Of a DNA stretch of 36,868 nucleotides, positions 30,082 through 36,868 are shown piece after piece. Source of the stretch: a bacterium. GTDB taxonomy: Bacteria > UBA10199 > 2-02-FULL-44-16 > JAAZCA01. A program made the translations under genes and the position numbers. The notes under the pieces were generated by a model that had not been told where the DNA came from, did no database searches, and saw only the letters and a list, made by a program, of their open reading frames with translations. Numbering within the stretch: position 1 is the stretch's first letter; each line of letters begins with the position of its first letter. The stretch covers positions 1-36,868 of the forward strand of contig JBAZOP010000027.1 of assembly GCA_041648665.1 (NCBI GenBank), given 5' to 3'.

Positions 30082-30120
30082 AGCATGAAACTCCTTTTTA
30101 TTGGTTGGGTCAGGCGCAGG

Positions 30121-30294
30121 TTACTCGCGCGTCGTCTTGCTGGCCTGAATTGTGGCGATCAGGCCCACGACAAAGGCGCAAAAGAAGTAACCCATGCCGG
30201 CGGTCAGTTTGGCGATCAGATCGCCCGGCGTCGCAGCGGCTGTCTGTGCCCCAAGCACCACCAGTGCCGCAATGATGATTAGAACGGCCCACAT
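30121..30294 (-). CDS. Small membrane protein, two transmembrane segments
   Basis: 57 residues from the ATG at 30294 with GGAGG upstream. WAVLIIIAALVVLGAQTAAA (2-21) and MGYFFCAFVVGLIATIQA (34-51) are two membrane helices joined by a short polar loop, ending KTTRE. The size and layout are those of small holins or phage membrane accessory proteins, but no lysis gene is next to it. It may instead be an inner-membrane anchor or superinfection-exclusion protein. An extended -10 element lies 50 bases upstream. Confidence 0.72.
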   Translation of the reverse strand: MWAVLIIIAALVVLGAQTAAATPGDLIAKLTAGMGYFFCAFVVGLIATIQASKTTRE

Positions 30295-30344
30295 ATTGGC
30301 ATTCCTCCTTTCTGAAAGTCTTGACTTTTTTGCCATATGCATCT

Positions 30345-30353
30345 ATTATAACA
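30345..30353 (-). promoter_or_regulatory. Extended -10 promoter before the small membrane protein
   Basis: TGTTATAAT on the minus strand, no clear -35. It lies upstream of the 57-residue membrane protein and the helicase gene. Confidence 0.45.
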
Positions 30354-30386
30354 CATAGACACAGCGATATCCTCCTTTCACGCGAG

Positions 30387-30416
30387 AGGCCGCGCTTCCC
30401 CAAGGCGTGGCCTTTT
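30387..30416. terminator. Hairpin with T-run, possible terminator
   Basis: 30387-30396 pairs with 30404-30413 (10 bp with two G-U), followed on the plus strand by TTTT. It lies next to the end of the membrane gene at 30418. The T-run is on the side that would stop plus-strand transcription, so the role is unclear. Confidence 0.3.
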
Positions 30417-30417
30417 G

Positions 30418-30690
30418 CTATCTGCCGCGCGTGCGCTGGTCATGGTCGCCCGCACGGGTGAACGTGGTGTAGCCTTTGACGCAGAGATCGATGACGGCGA
30501 TCAGGGGCGACGCCAGGGCGACGACAGTGACGGCGATCACGGTGATGATGTGGTTGGCAAGCATAGGGGTCTTGCCATCGTCGTCCCAGCGCTTATCCCA
30601 ATACCGGGCCAGGTCTGTGAACCAGATCAGCGTGGCCGAGGCGACATAGATGATGAGCAGCAAGTGCGCGAGATAGGTCAGTGCGTCCAT
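30418..30690 (-). CDS. Small membrane protein
   Basis: 90 residues from the ATG at 30690 with GGGAGG upstream. YLAHLLLIIYVASATLIWF (6-24) and MLANHIITVIAVTVVALASPLIAVIDL (about 43-69) are membrane segments separated by a charged loop (ARYWDKRWDDDGK). The C-terminal tail is basic (DQRTRGR). Topology of two helices with a charged loop is seen in holin-like and Imm-like phage proteins. Function unknown. It is preceded by the AT-rich gap that probably contains its promoter. Confidence 0.7.
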   Translation of the reverse strand: MDALTYLAHLLLIIYVASATLIWFTDLARYWDKRWDDDGKTPMLANHIITVIAVTVVALASPLIAVIDLCVKGYTTFTRAGDHDQRTRGR

Positions 30691-31018
30691 TCGGTTTGCC
30701 TCCCTTTTAGGCAATAATTGAGATTGCGCCTTGTGTTAATTTTCCTTAGTTTTATGTCAAGTGACAGGTTTAACATGGGTTAAATTTAAAATTTGTATTG
30801 CAAAATTTTGACCATGTAAACATTTTACAAAACCTCGATTTCAAATCCCTATATATATAATGAAAGGACCTCTGGTTTTTGTGTATTTTGTTGTGTTGCT
30901 GCATCAATCTATTGCTTTCTGGCCTCAAACCGACCTTGGTTGACATAAAATGTATTATGTTTACATGTTTTTTTTCTGCATTACAAATCCTAATTCTTCT
31001 CGCAAATTAATTCTTTGC
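30691..31018. other. AT-rich intergenic region with repeats
   Basis: About 330 bases strikingly richer in A and T than the rest. It contains ATGTAAACAT at 30814 and its reverse complement ATGTTTACAT at 30957, TTATGTCAAGTG at 30752 whose reverse complement CACTTGACATAA recurs at 31071, and TTGACATAA again at 30940. Palindromic TATATATATA tracts occur near 30850. No protein frame is convincing. It could be a replication origin, a regulatory hub, or foreign DNA. Confidence 0.45.
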
Positions 31019-31048
31019 TATAGGGCCGCTCTGGTGAGCGGCCCTATA
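31019..31048. terminator. Strong 13-bp hairpin, terminator-like
   Basis: 31019-31031 pairs perfectly with 31036-31048, loop TGGT. It stands just after the stop of the ribbon-helix-helix gene (minus strand) and at the edge of the AT-rich gap. The flanks are A/T-rich in both directions, though not a long T-run. Confidence 0.65.
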
Positions 31049-31084
31049 TATATTGATTCCCATTCTGTGGCACTTGACATAATG

Positions 31085-31483
31085 TCAGGGTGTGCTGCCA
31101 TTTGCGCCAAGTGCAGTGATAGCGACGGCGATGTCATGGTGTAGTGGCGCGTGGGGATATGGTGCAGTGAGTTCGATGATCTTGCGCAAATGTCTCTCAT
31201 CGCCTGTCATCCGATACAGGTCAGTGCTATCCGCCACTGCGCTGAGCGAGGCTTCCATTGCTGCGCGCTCGTGCGCGGCACGGCGTGCAGTTGCTGACGC
31301 CGCAAGGCGCTGTGCCGCGTTCGGGTTCTGTGCAACCTGAACGAGCGCAAGTTCCAAAAGCGTGCGCACGGCTTCTGAGTATGTCCGTATGCTGTTGCTG
31401 TCCTGAAACTCGTAAATTGCCTCATCCAGGTCCTCAGTGATGCGAAAGTTAACGGCTTTGTTCTTGGGGTTCTGGCTGGCCAC
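31085..31483 (-). CDS. Ribbon-helix-helix DNA-binding protein
   Basis: 132 residues, GTG start at 31483 with GAGGAG upstream. KAVNFRITEDLDEAIYEF (9-26) is the DNA-contacting beta strand and first helix; IRTYSEAVRTLLELAL (32-47) is the second helix: a CopG/Arc-type domain. The rest is an Ala-rich helical domain (AAQRLAASATARRAAHERAA). It is likely a dimeric repressor or plasmid-type partition factor. The palindrome TGACAT-A-ATGTCA at 31076-31088, overlapping its 3' end, is a possible site. Neighbouring genes on both sides are of unknown function. Confidence 0.78.
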   Translation of the reverse strand: MASQNPKNKAVNFRITEDLDEAIYEFQDSNSIRTYSEAVRTLLELALVQVAQNPNAAQRLAASATARRAAHERAAMEASLSAVADSTDLYRMTGDERHLRKIIELTAPYPHAPLHHDIAVAITALGANGSTP

Positions 31484-31538
31484 GATAAACTCCTCTTCTC
31501 GGCTATAGCTCGGTTCTGTGCGTGCTTGCGTTTATCAG

Positions 31539-31588
31539 TTGCGTTTGCGTTTGCGTTTGCTTGTGCGTTTGCGTTTGCGTTTGCGTTC
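31539..31588. repeat. Hexanucleotide tandem repeat (TTGCGT)n
   Basis: About eight copies of TTGCGT interrupted once by TTGTGCG, between the 319-residue gene and the ribbon-helix-helix gene. Copy number may vary by slippage. Read on the minus strand it would encode Asn-Ala repeats, but no convincing gene uses it. Confidence 0.8.
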
Positions 31589-31611
31589 CCCATTGCCCCA
31601 ATCCCCACTTG

Positions 31612-32571
31612 CTATAAGTTGCCCATGACGACCTTTCGGTAGAAGGTTGTGCATTCCGCGCCGTCGTCCGGGATGTCCGCCAGCGTTTGGATGTGCTTCG
31701 GCCAGTAGCCATCGGCCAGATCGATGATGTCAAGCTCGGAGTAGCCCGTGCCCAGCATGACGCGGCACAGGTCGGCACGGCCCGATAGCTCGATGCGTTC
31801 CAGGAGGTCGTAGCCCGCCATAGGCACGATGGGCAGACGGCCGCGCGCCTCGCGGAGAGCTAAGCGCAAGCTGTGTGTGCGCGCGGTGCGGAGCGCGAAG
31901 GCGCGGCCCCGGTTGAGTTGCTTCTGGACGTTGGTGAGAAAGTCGGTGGCTTCCTTGACCGCACCTGATGTCAGGAAAGATGGTGTGGTGTTGGCATCGC
32001 TTTTGCCGAGCAGGCGGCGCATGGCCAGATCTGCAGCGGCCTGTTCCATGCGTCCCATGAAGGCATGGTAGTCGGATAGGAACACGGTGTCCGTAGCGCT
32101 GAATTCCTGCGGCACGCGCTCCCCATCCGCGCGAGTCGGGCCGCGATAGCGTAGTGTGGTGCGGACCACGACCGATGCGCCGCCCTCACCGACTTTGTGA
32201 TCGGCGTCGGTGATGACGGCGTATAGCTCGCGCGGGTCACGGATAGCGACGGCAAGTTCGCCCTCGACCGTGACGTGAGGCCGGACCTGTTTATCGATGA
32301 CGATGCCCAGGATCAGGTCCGTGCCGTTGAATGTCATCGGTATCTGGAGCGCGTTCATGAGCGTGCGAAACTGTGCGATGGCGTCCTTGCCCGGCTTGAT
32401 CTTGCCGCCCACCACGTTGAGTTCGCGCGCAAAACCGATATCGCCCAGTGCGACCTGCCGGCGGTATTCTTGGCCTAGCAAGTCGCCTATTACGATACTC
32501 ATATCTGGGCGCTGCTCGGTCCCGCTTGGGGCCAGAGCCGTGGATGGGAGTGTCTTAGCCATCTGCGCCAT
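31612..32571 (-). CDS. Unknown protein (319 residues)
   Basis: 319 residues from the ATG at 32571, overlapping the 72-residue gene by 17 bases; ATGs at 32562 and 32502 (MSIVIGD) are alternatives. Regular alpha/beta content: SIVIGDLLGQEYRRQVALGD, LRYRGPTRADGERVPQEFSATD, then a long Ala/Arg-rich helix (FLTNVQKQLNRGRAFALRTA). It ends near the hexanucleotide repeat. Possible recombination or ssDNA-binding protein from its place beside a nuclease, but I see no RecT or SSB signature, so no function is given. Confidence 0.74.
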   Translation of the reverse strand: MAQMAKTLPSTALAPSGTEQRPDMSIVIGDLLGQEYRRQVALGDIGFARELNVVGGKIKPGKDAIAQFRTLMNALQIPMTFNGTDLILGIVIDKQVRPHVTVEGELAVAIRDPRELYAVITDADHKVGEGGASVVVRTTLRYRGPTRADGERVPQEFSATDTVFLSDYHAFMGRMEQAAADLAMRRLLGKSDANTTPSFLTSGAVKEATDFLTNVQKQLNRGRAFALRTARTHSLRLALREARGRLPIVPMAGYDLLERIELSGRADLCRVMLGTGYSELDIIDLADGYWPKHIQTLADIPDDGAECTTFYRKVVMGNL

Positions 32572-32773
32572 CCGAGGCTTTAGCCATTGCGAGCGCGTCG
32601 TTCAGGGAACTCTCAATTCCTTTCACAAGTTTCCTGAACCTGTTGGGGCGGAGTGGCTCACCCGTGGCCTGGATTGCCGCGATGAGGTTGGCGCGCTCTT
32701 GTGCAGCGACGAGCAAACAAATGGCTCTTGTAATGTTGACGGACGCGGCACGAATTGCCGCTTCGACAGCCAT
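32555..32773 (-). CDS. Small helical unknown protein
   Basis: 72 residues, ATG at 32773 with GGAGGATATC upstream, an ideal site. Ala-rich helix (AVEAAIRAASVNITRAICLLVAAQE) then a basic RPNRFRKLVKG and a final helix. It overlaps the 319-residue gene. Possibly a small dimer or partner of its neighbour. Confidence 0.65.
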   Translation of the reverse strand: MAVEAAIRAASVNITRAICLLVAAQERANLIAAIQATGEPLRPNRFRKLVKGIESSLNDALAMAKASDGADG

Positions 32774-32790
32774 GATATCCTCCTATCTGG

Positions 32791-33312
32791 CTACGCGACG
32801 TTTGCGAATGCGTGCCGCGCTTTGTTCGCGGCGCGCATGAGATACGTCAGAAACTGCGGGTACGAGGCGTTCCACAGTGGGATTACCCGTACCGGTGAGT
32901 TCACTGCAATGCTGGCAATCGCCATCTGAAACGACCAAAAGTTCAGTTCGGAGACGATGGTTTGCCCGCGCACATGCCATGCCAGGTTACCCTTGCGCGA
33001 GCGCGTGGGCGCGTCGCCATGTATGACGAGCAGCGGGATTGCATCTGTCGTGCGCGCAATCCCGCTGAGCTTCTCGATCTGGTTGCGCAGGCGCGAGTGG
33101 CCATTGGCTTGCTGATCGGTCAGTGATGCCGCCAGGTCGCGGGTCGTTTTGCGCTCTACGTAGTATGTGGCGTGCTGGCCCACGATCAGGGCATCGCCCA
33201 CTGGCAAGGGCAAGCGTGGGTACACTTCGACGCCTTTCATGGCGAGGAACTCCACGCTGATCTGGGTGTACAGATCAGCCGGTTCTCTGCTGTCGATAAG
33301 CACACTGGGCAT
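32791..33312 (-). CDS. ERCC4-domain nuclease (XPF/MUS81-like)
   Basis: 173 residues. VLIDSREP (4-11) gives the first metal Asp, LPVGDALIV (36-44) the GD motif, and YVERKTTRDLAASL (51-64) the ERKxxxD signature of ERCC4-type nucleases, which cut branched or flap DNA near single/double-strand junctions. The domain is stand-alone, without helix-hairpin-helix or helicase parts, as in many phage versions used in recombination and replication-fork processing. GGAG before the ATG at 33312; an extended -10 promoter 22 bases upstream. Active-site residues are all present. Confidence 0.87.
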   Translation of the reverse strand: MPSVLIDSREPADLYTQISVEFLAMKGVEVYPRLPLPVGDALIVGQHATYYVERKTTRDLAASLTDQQANGHSRLRNQIEKLSGIARTTDAIPLLVIHGDAPTRSRKGNLAWHVRGQTIVSELNFWSFQMAIASIAVNSPVRVIPLWNASYPQFLTYLMRAANKARHAFANVA

Positions 33313-33333
33313 GAGTAATCACTCCGTGGTTTC

Positions 33334-33342
33334 ATTATACCA
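33334..33342 (-). promoter_or_regulatory. Extended -10 promoter before the ERCC4 nuclease
   Basis: TGGTATAAT on the minus strand, 22 bases before the start codon; no clear -35. The same nine bases occur before queD. Confidence 0.5.
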
Positions 33343-33388
33343 CACCTCGCTTTCCCCATGCCCAGCATCCTTTGCACAGCGTATCTGG

Positions 33389-34105
33389 CTACGCCTTGAT
33401 CTTGGCGACGGCTTCCTCAAGCAGCTTGTCGCTGACACCGGTGACGCGCGCCTGTGCAACGACAAGCAGCGTGTCTTTGTCCAGGTTGTTGCGGGTGTCC
33501 GCATCGATGGCTTTCTCGATCATCTTCACCACATCGTCCACAGTCGGGGTCTTGCTGTCAGGCTTGGCTTTCGCCTCGGCCTTTGGCATATCTGCGCCGC
33601 TGGCCTCCGCGTCCGCCAGCGCGAGCGCAATAGCTTTCATGGGCTGCGTGGCGTCCGGTTTGGTCGGATCGTACTCGCCGTCGTCGGGTGACCAAAAGAC
33701 CTTGCGGACCTGGGGCAGCTGCCAGTACCGACCAGCGGCAATGTCGATGGGCAAGACCTCCCATTCGACCAAGCACACCATGCCGATCAGTTGGCGCAAC
33801 GTCTCCGGGATGGGCGCGCCAGCTGCCTCAGCCGCTTCCTTGGCCGATGCCAGGAAACGCATGAGTTTGCTCTGCGCATTGGCCTTGATGCTGAAGCGTT
33901 CCTCGCGGACCTCCAGCGCCGTGACCACATCGGTCATGTCCACGTAGATGTTCATGACCGTTTCGTCCGAGCCAGGCGCGCCTGTCGGCTCTTCGACCGG
34001 GCCGCGCCCGCCTGAAAACAGGACATAGCGCGCCTCGATGGGCGTAGGGGCTTCCTGCGGTTCGGGTTCGGTTGAGATATCTTCCCAACTATCCAGGCCT
34101 GTCAT
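33389..34105 (-). CDS. Unknown protein (238 residues)
   Basis: 238 residues, ATG at 34105 with AGGAG upstream. The N-terminal 55 residues are disordered and acidic/Pro-rich. A central domain (IYVDMTDVVTALEVREERFS ... CLVEWEVLP) is alpha/beta. A linker (AKAKPDSKTPTVDD) leads to a helical C-terminal part with lysines. The layout suggests a two-domain protein, perhaps a partner of the nuclease or of the ATPase genes upstream. No family recognised. Confidence 0.72.
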   Translation of the reverse strand: MTGLDSWEDISTEPEPQEAPTPIEARYVLFSGGRGPVEEPTGAPGSDETVMNIYVDMTDVVTALEVREERFSIKANAQSKLMRFLASAKEAAEAAGAPIPETLRQLIGMVCLVEWEVLPIDIAAGRYWQLPQVRKVFWSPDDGEYDPTKPDATQPMKAIALALADAEASGADMPKAEAKAKPDSKTPTVDDVVKMIEKAIDADTRNNLDKDTLLVVAQARVTGVSDKLLEEAVAKIKA

Positions 34106-34188
34106 AGTATTCTTCTCCTATATAGGTAACGGACAAAATGAGATTGAACGACACAGCGATTGTGGGATAAGCACCTCCTTTCATGACA

Positions 34189-34216
34189 ATTATACACAGC
34201 GCCGCGCAGCCTACAA
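34189..34216 (-). promoter_or_regulatory. Promoter before the 238-residue gene
   Basis: TATAAT (34194-34189) with a weak TTGTAG -35 at 16-base spacing on the minus strand. GCTGTG precedes the -10, as at 36780. Confidence 0.45.
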
Positions 34217-35599
34217 GGCCGCACCGGCAGGCGCGCGCTCCAGGTACGTGATCTCCCCGAACGGCGGCCTCTCGTGCTCTGGCGTCAGCACCCATACCAC
34301 TGGGAACGCTGGCGCTTCGTCGGGGTAGTAGGCGTAGCCATCGGTCAAGAACGCGACGACCTCAGGCGGGATGCTTTCTTCGGACATCATGTGAAAGAAC
34401 GGCTTGAAGTTCGTGCCGCCGCCGCCGGGCAGGCGTTCTGGCACTGGCTCGCCCGGTTTGAGCACTTGGTCATAGCGGACCTCAGTATCCACGGCGATCA
34501 GGCGCACGATGACGTGCAGCCCCTCCAGAAGCGCGCGGATGTCCGCCACGAAGTCCGACGCCTGCTCGTTGCTGATCGACCCACTCACATCCACGGCGAC
34601 GACGACGAATGGGTCGATGGGGTTCCGGCCCGGCAGGTAACTGTTGCGCCAGATATGCCGTCGGTTGGGCCGCCTCAGCGAGTATTCCTCTGCGGTGGGC
34701 CGAACATAGGCCAGCACTGCCTGCCACCACGGCGGGACAGGGCGCGCTGTGCCCAGGACATCGCGCAGGATATGGCCCGCGTCGGTGCCTGGAAACAGGC
34801 GTTTCAGGTCGTCGTCTGCCTGGCGCGCAATTGTGCCCCATTCCTCGCCGGGGATGGGATCGTCGCCCAGGTCATCCGCGCCGGGCCGATGCGCCGTGCT
34901 CAGGTCATGGCCGGGCTTAGTCGCACTCAACACCTGGTTGGGGGCGCTGTCATCGGCGTCCTGATCTTGCTGGTCATCGCTGTCCTGATCCTGTGACTTA
35001 TCCTGTTTGCTACTGGCACCGCCGCCGTTGCCAGAACATGAAGAAGGCGGTTGTGGGCTTGGCGCGTCCTCTGGCGGCAACTGTTGTTGCAAGGTCAGAT
35101 ACACTTGCTCAGCGGTCATCCGGGCAACCTGATTGGTTGTCAGTTTCAGCCCCGGCACCATGCGGCGCAGCAGTTCAGGCGTGAGCATCCCTTCGGGTAG
35201 GCGCAACCCGCCACGCTGTAGCAAACTGTTGACCACTAGGTCTGCCGCCACGTTGAAAAGTTCGGATTGGTAATGCCGCGCCCGCTCGTTGTGGCGCAGG
35301 ATGTAGTGTACGACTTCATGGCACAGCACCACGACTTGCTCTGGGATATCCATGCCCAGGAATGTTTCGTTGACCCAGACTGTGCGCCCGTCGCTGGCTA
35401 GCCCAGCGGCGGTATCCTTGGCCAGTTGGCCTGGTTTGGCTAGCCGTAGCGCCAGTTTTGCGGTTAAGAGTGCAAAGTAGGGCATGACCATCGTCATACC
35501 GCTGCGCAGGGTGGGCACCAGGCGCTTTAGATACGCCTCCTGCGCGTCGCGCGGCAGTTGCGCAATCTGTTCCTGCGTCAGCACTGGCTTACGATACAT
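34211..35599 (-). CDS. Metallopeptidase-like/VWA protein (DUF2201-type), partner of MoxR ATPase
   Basis: 462 residues. N-terminal zinc-peptidase-like domain with LCHEVVHYILRH (92-103), the HExxH motif. A low-complexity linker (about 180-225; Ser, Gln, Asp, Gly). C-terminal VWA-like domain with MIDAS DVSGS (337-341), GGGT (393-396) and TD (419-420), which would bind metal and a partner protein. Bacterial and phage pairs of this type with a MoxR ATPase are thought to act as chaperone or protease systems that assemble or cut target complexes. The start overlaps the ATPase gene by 11 bases. Confidence 0.88.
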   Translation of the reverse strand: MYRKPVLTQEQIAQLPRDAQEAYLKRLVPTLRSGMTMVMPYFALLTAKLALRLAKPGQLAKDTAAGLASDGRTVWVNETFLGMDIPEQVVVLCHEVVHYILRHNERARHYQSELFNVAADLVVNSLLQRGGLRLPEGMLTPELLRRMVPGLKLTTNQVARMTAEQVYLTLQQQLPPEDAPSPQPPSSCSGNGGGASSKQDKSQDQDSDDQQDQDADDSAPNQVLSATKPGHDLSTAHRPGADDLGDDPIPGEEWGTIARQADDDLKRLFPGTDAGHILRDVLGTARPVPPWWQAVLAYVRPTAEEYSLRRPNRRHIWRNSYLPGRNPIDPFVVVAVDVSGSISNEQASDFVADIRALLEGLHVIVRLIAVDTEVRYDQVLKPGEPVPERLPGGGGTNFKPFFHMMSEESIPPEVVAFLTDGYAYYPDEAPAFPVVWVLTPEHERPPFGEITYLERAPAGAAL

Positions 35600-36734
35600 T
35601 GGTCAGCCCCGCCGCTTCCAGTTCCTTGGAAACCTGTATGGCAGCGTCGCCATACTGGTCGTCGAATGTCTTGCCATCTTTGGATTGGGCGCGCGTGAGC
35701 GCCGTCAGCGTCGCGCCGGGTTGCGCGCTCGCCAGGCGCATGGTCATGGCTGTGACGACCTCACCGTCCCACCCGTCGTCAAGCTGGCGTTGCAGGAGCG
35801 TGGTGACCATCGTCTCGGCGTCCGCACCGGAGACGACCTTCGACTGCAACCATGATACCAGCGAGAACCCCGCGACCAGGGCATGGTCAAGCTTCTTGGG
35901 CAGTTTGGCTTTGCCGGAGAACAGGTCTTCCGGCTCTGGAATGGCATCGATGCTGCGCCAGAACGTCAGGAAATTGTACCCCATCGCCTGGCCCACGCAC
36001 GCGCCGATGATACCGTGCAGAATGCGGTCGGCGACGCCGAGGTCCTTGGGATAGCGCGCCCCGTTCAAGGCGTCGTGCAGGCGCTCCCAATTTCGCGGAT
36101 TGGGCACGGGCAGGAGTTGCTGCGCCGCGCCATCGTCCTCAGTGTTGAGCGCATCGCGGTTACGCGATATGAAAGTTTGCACCACTGGATGGATGCCGCG
36201 CCGGGCCGCCCACGCCAGCCAGCCATCAGGGTCGGCGTCAACGTGGTAGATGGCGAAGCGGCCCACCATCGGTGAGGACAACGGTGTGACGTGATACGAT
36301 CCGCCGGGTGGGTTGGCCGCCGCAACGATGAAAAGGTCATCTGGCAGGCGTTTGGCTCCAACGCGCTTGTCCAGGACGACCTGAAGCAATGCGTTGAGCG
36401 TGGCGATTGCGGCGCGGTTGAGTTCATCGAGGAACAGGATGCCGCCGCCCCAGGGCCAGAAGGCATTGGGGTAGAAGTCGGTCGTGCCGGAACGCCGATC
36501 TGGGATCGGAATGCCATACACGTCCGTCGGCTCGATGTGCGCAGCGTGAACCACGCACAACTTGCCATTGGCTTCGGTGAAGCCATGCGCAGCGGCCCAC
36601 GCACGAACCACATCTGTCTTGCCCACGCCAGTCGGCCCGACAAACATGACCGCGTGCCGCCGCGCGTGGGCATACAGGTGATCCAACGTGGGCACCATGT
36701 CTGCCACTCGAATTGAATACTGGTTATTTGACAC
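35589..36734 (-). CDS. MoxR-type AAA+ ATPase
   Basis: 381 residues, GTG at 36734 with AAGGAG seven bases upstream. GPTGVGKT (33-40) is Walker A; GGGILFLDELNRA (96-108) is Walker B with the MoxR-typical DELNRA; IVAAANPPGG (about 136-145) is sensor 1; the loop GAKRLPDD before it is the usual insertion. MoxR ATPases remodel or activate protein complexes together with VWA partners. Here the partner gene follows directly. The helical C-terminus carries the lid. The promoter at 36773 drives the pair. Confidence 0.93.
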   Translation of the reverse strand: MSNNQYSIRVADMVPTLDHLYAHARRHAVMFVGPTGVGKTDVVRAWAAAHGFTEANGKLCVVHAAHIEPTDVYGIPIPDRRSGTTDFYPNAFWPWGGGILFLDELNRAAIATLNALLQVVLDKRVGAKRLPDDLFIVAAANPPGGSYHVTPLSSPMVGRFAIYHVDADPDGWLAWAARRGIHPVVQTFISRNRDALNTEDDGAAQQLLPVPNPRNWERLHDALNGARYPKDLGVADRILHGIIGACVGQAMGYNFLTFWRSIDAIPEPEDLFSGKAKLPKKLDHALVAGFSLVSWLQSKVVSGADAETMVTTLLQRQLDDGWDGEVVTAMTMRLASAQPGATLTALTRAQSKDGKTFDDQYGDAAIQVSKELEAAGLTNVS

Positions 36735-36772
36735 AGCAAGCTCCTTTCAGCTTGTGAATTGTGAGGTGCCCA

Positions 36773-36802
36773 ATTATAATCACAGCTGTGAGTATTTGTC
36801 AA
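36773..36802 (-). promoter_or_regulatory. Promoter of the moxR-vwa operon with internal palindrome
   Basis: TTGACA (36802-36797), 18-base spacer, TATAAT (36778-36773) on the minus strand. The spacer holds a perfect 12-bp palindrome TCACAGCTGTGA (36780-36791), placed where a dimeric regulator would control the promoter. Confidence 0.65.
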
Positions 36803-36817
36803 ATTGAGTATGGGGTA

Positions 36818-36846
36818 TTGGCGAAGAGCACAAAGTGCGGTAGAAT
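36818..36846 (+). promoter_or_regulatory. Divergent plus-strand promoter candidate
   Basis: TTGGCG (36818-36823), 17-base spacer, TAGAAT (36841-36846). If real, the next gene block, beyond the window, is read on the plus strand. Confidence 0.35.
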
Positions 36847-36868
36847 AGGCGAAAAGGCAACAGGCATA

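Noticed and set aside
30279..30362. 27-codon frame with three Cys and a GGAGG upstream
   Set aside because: It contains the extended -10 element and overlaps the start of the membrane protein; too short to trust.
31207..31608. Frame with an Asn-Ala repeat N-terminus
   Set aside because: It arises from the TTGCGT tandem repeat and then runs through the ribbon-helix-helix gene in another frame.

Overview
The window looks like part of the genome of a GC-rich tailed double-stranded DNA phage, or a prophage-like element. It holds a packaging and head module (small terminase, large terminase, portal, minor head protein), many short overlapping genes, almost no spare DNA and few recognisable housekeeping genes. 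No tail, lysis, integrase or DNA polymerase genes are seen, and the gene at the left edge is cut, so this is only part of the genome. The host cannot be named from the sequence.

Layout. (1) Positions 1-15858, all minus strand, read right to left: a ParB-like protein; a 7-deazaguanine DNA-modification operon (dpdA, a glutamine amidotransferase-queC fusion, a glycosyltransferase, queD, an intein-containing queE, folE); then terS, a methyltransferase, terL, portal and minor head protein; then a sugar and surface module (GDP-mannose-epimerase-like protein, a cysteine-rich protein, a zinc-ribbon-like mini-protein, a second glycosyltransferase, an FkbM-like methyltransferase). Most genes overlap by 1-30 bases, so modification and packaging genes are probably co-transcribed. 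(2) Positions 16008-22871, all plus strand: fourteen small genes, most without recognisable families, except a helix-turn-helix protein, a SWIM zinc-finger protein and a GIY-YIG nuclease. Structured non-coding stretches separate several of them. The cluster starts near a strong promoter with an operator-like inverted repeat and ends at a clear intrinsic terminator. It looks like an early or host-takeover region. (3) Positions 22943-36734, all minus strand: MoxR ATPase plus metalloprotease/VWA partner, an unknown protein, an ERCC4-type nuclease, two unknowns, a ribbon-helix-helix protein, an AT-rich repeat-bearing gap, two small membrane proteins, a DinG/XPD-like helicase, then a tight four-gene set of unknowns whose first member has a RAMP-like glycine-rich loop.

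How the genes fit together. FolE, QueD and QueE would make the 7-deazaguanine precursor (CDG) from GTP. The amidotransferase-QueC fusion would make preQ0 and probably aminate it to the archaeosine base. DpdA would exchange it for guanine in phage DNA. This matches the 2'-deoxyarchaeosine pathway known from phages such as 9g. New features here are an intein splitting the iron-sulfur motif of QueE and a glycosyltransferase gene inside the operon.

A second theme is a short dispersed palindrome, core CCCCGAC-N4-GTCGGGG, in at least nine places. Most copies are inside coding sequences, keep the frame open and are read in all three frames, much like Rickettsia palindromic elements. It falls within queE, gat-queC, both the minor head and glycosyltransferase genes, and others.
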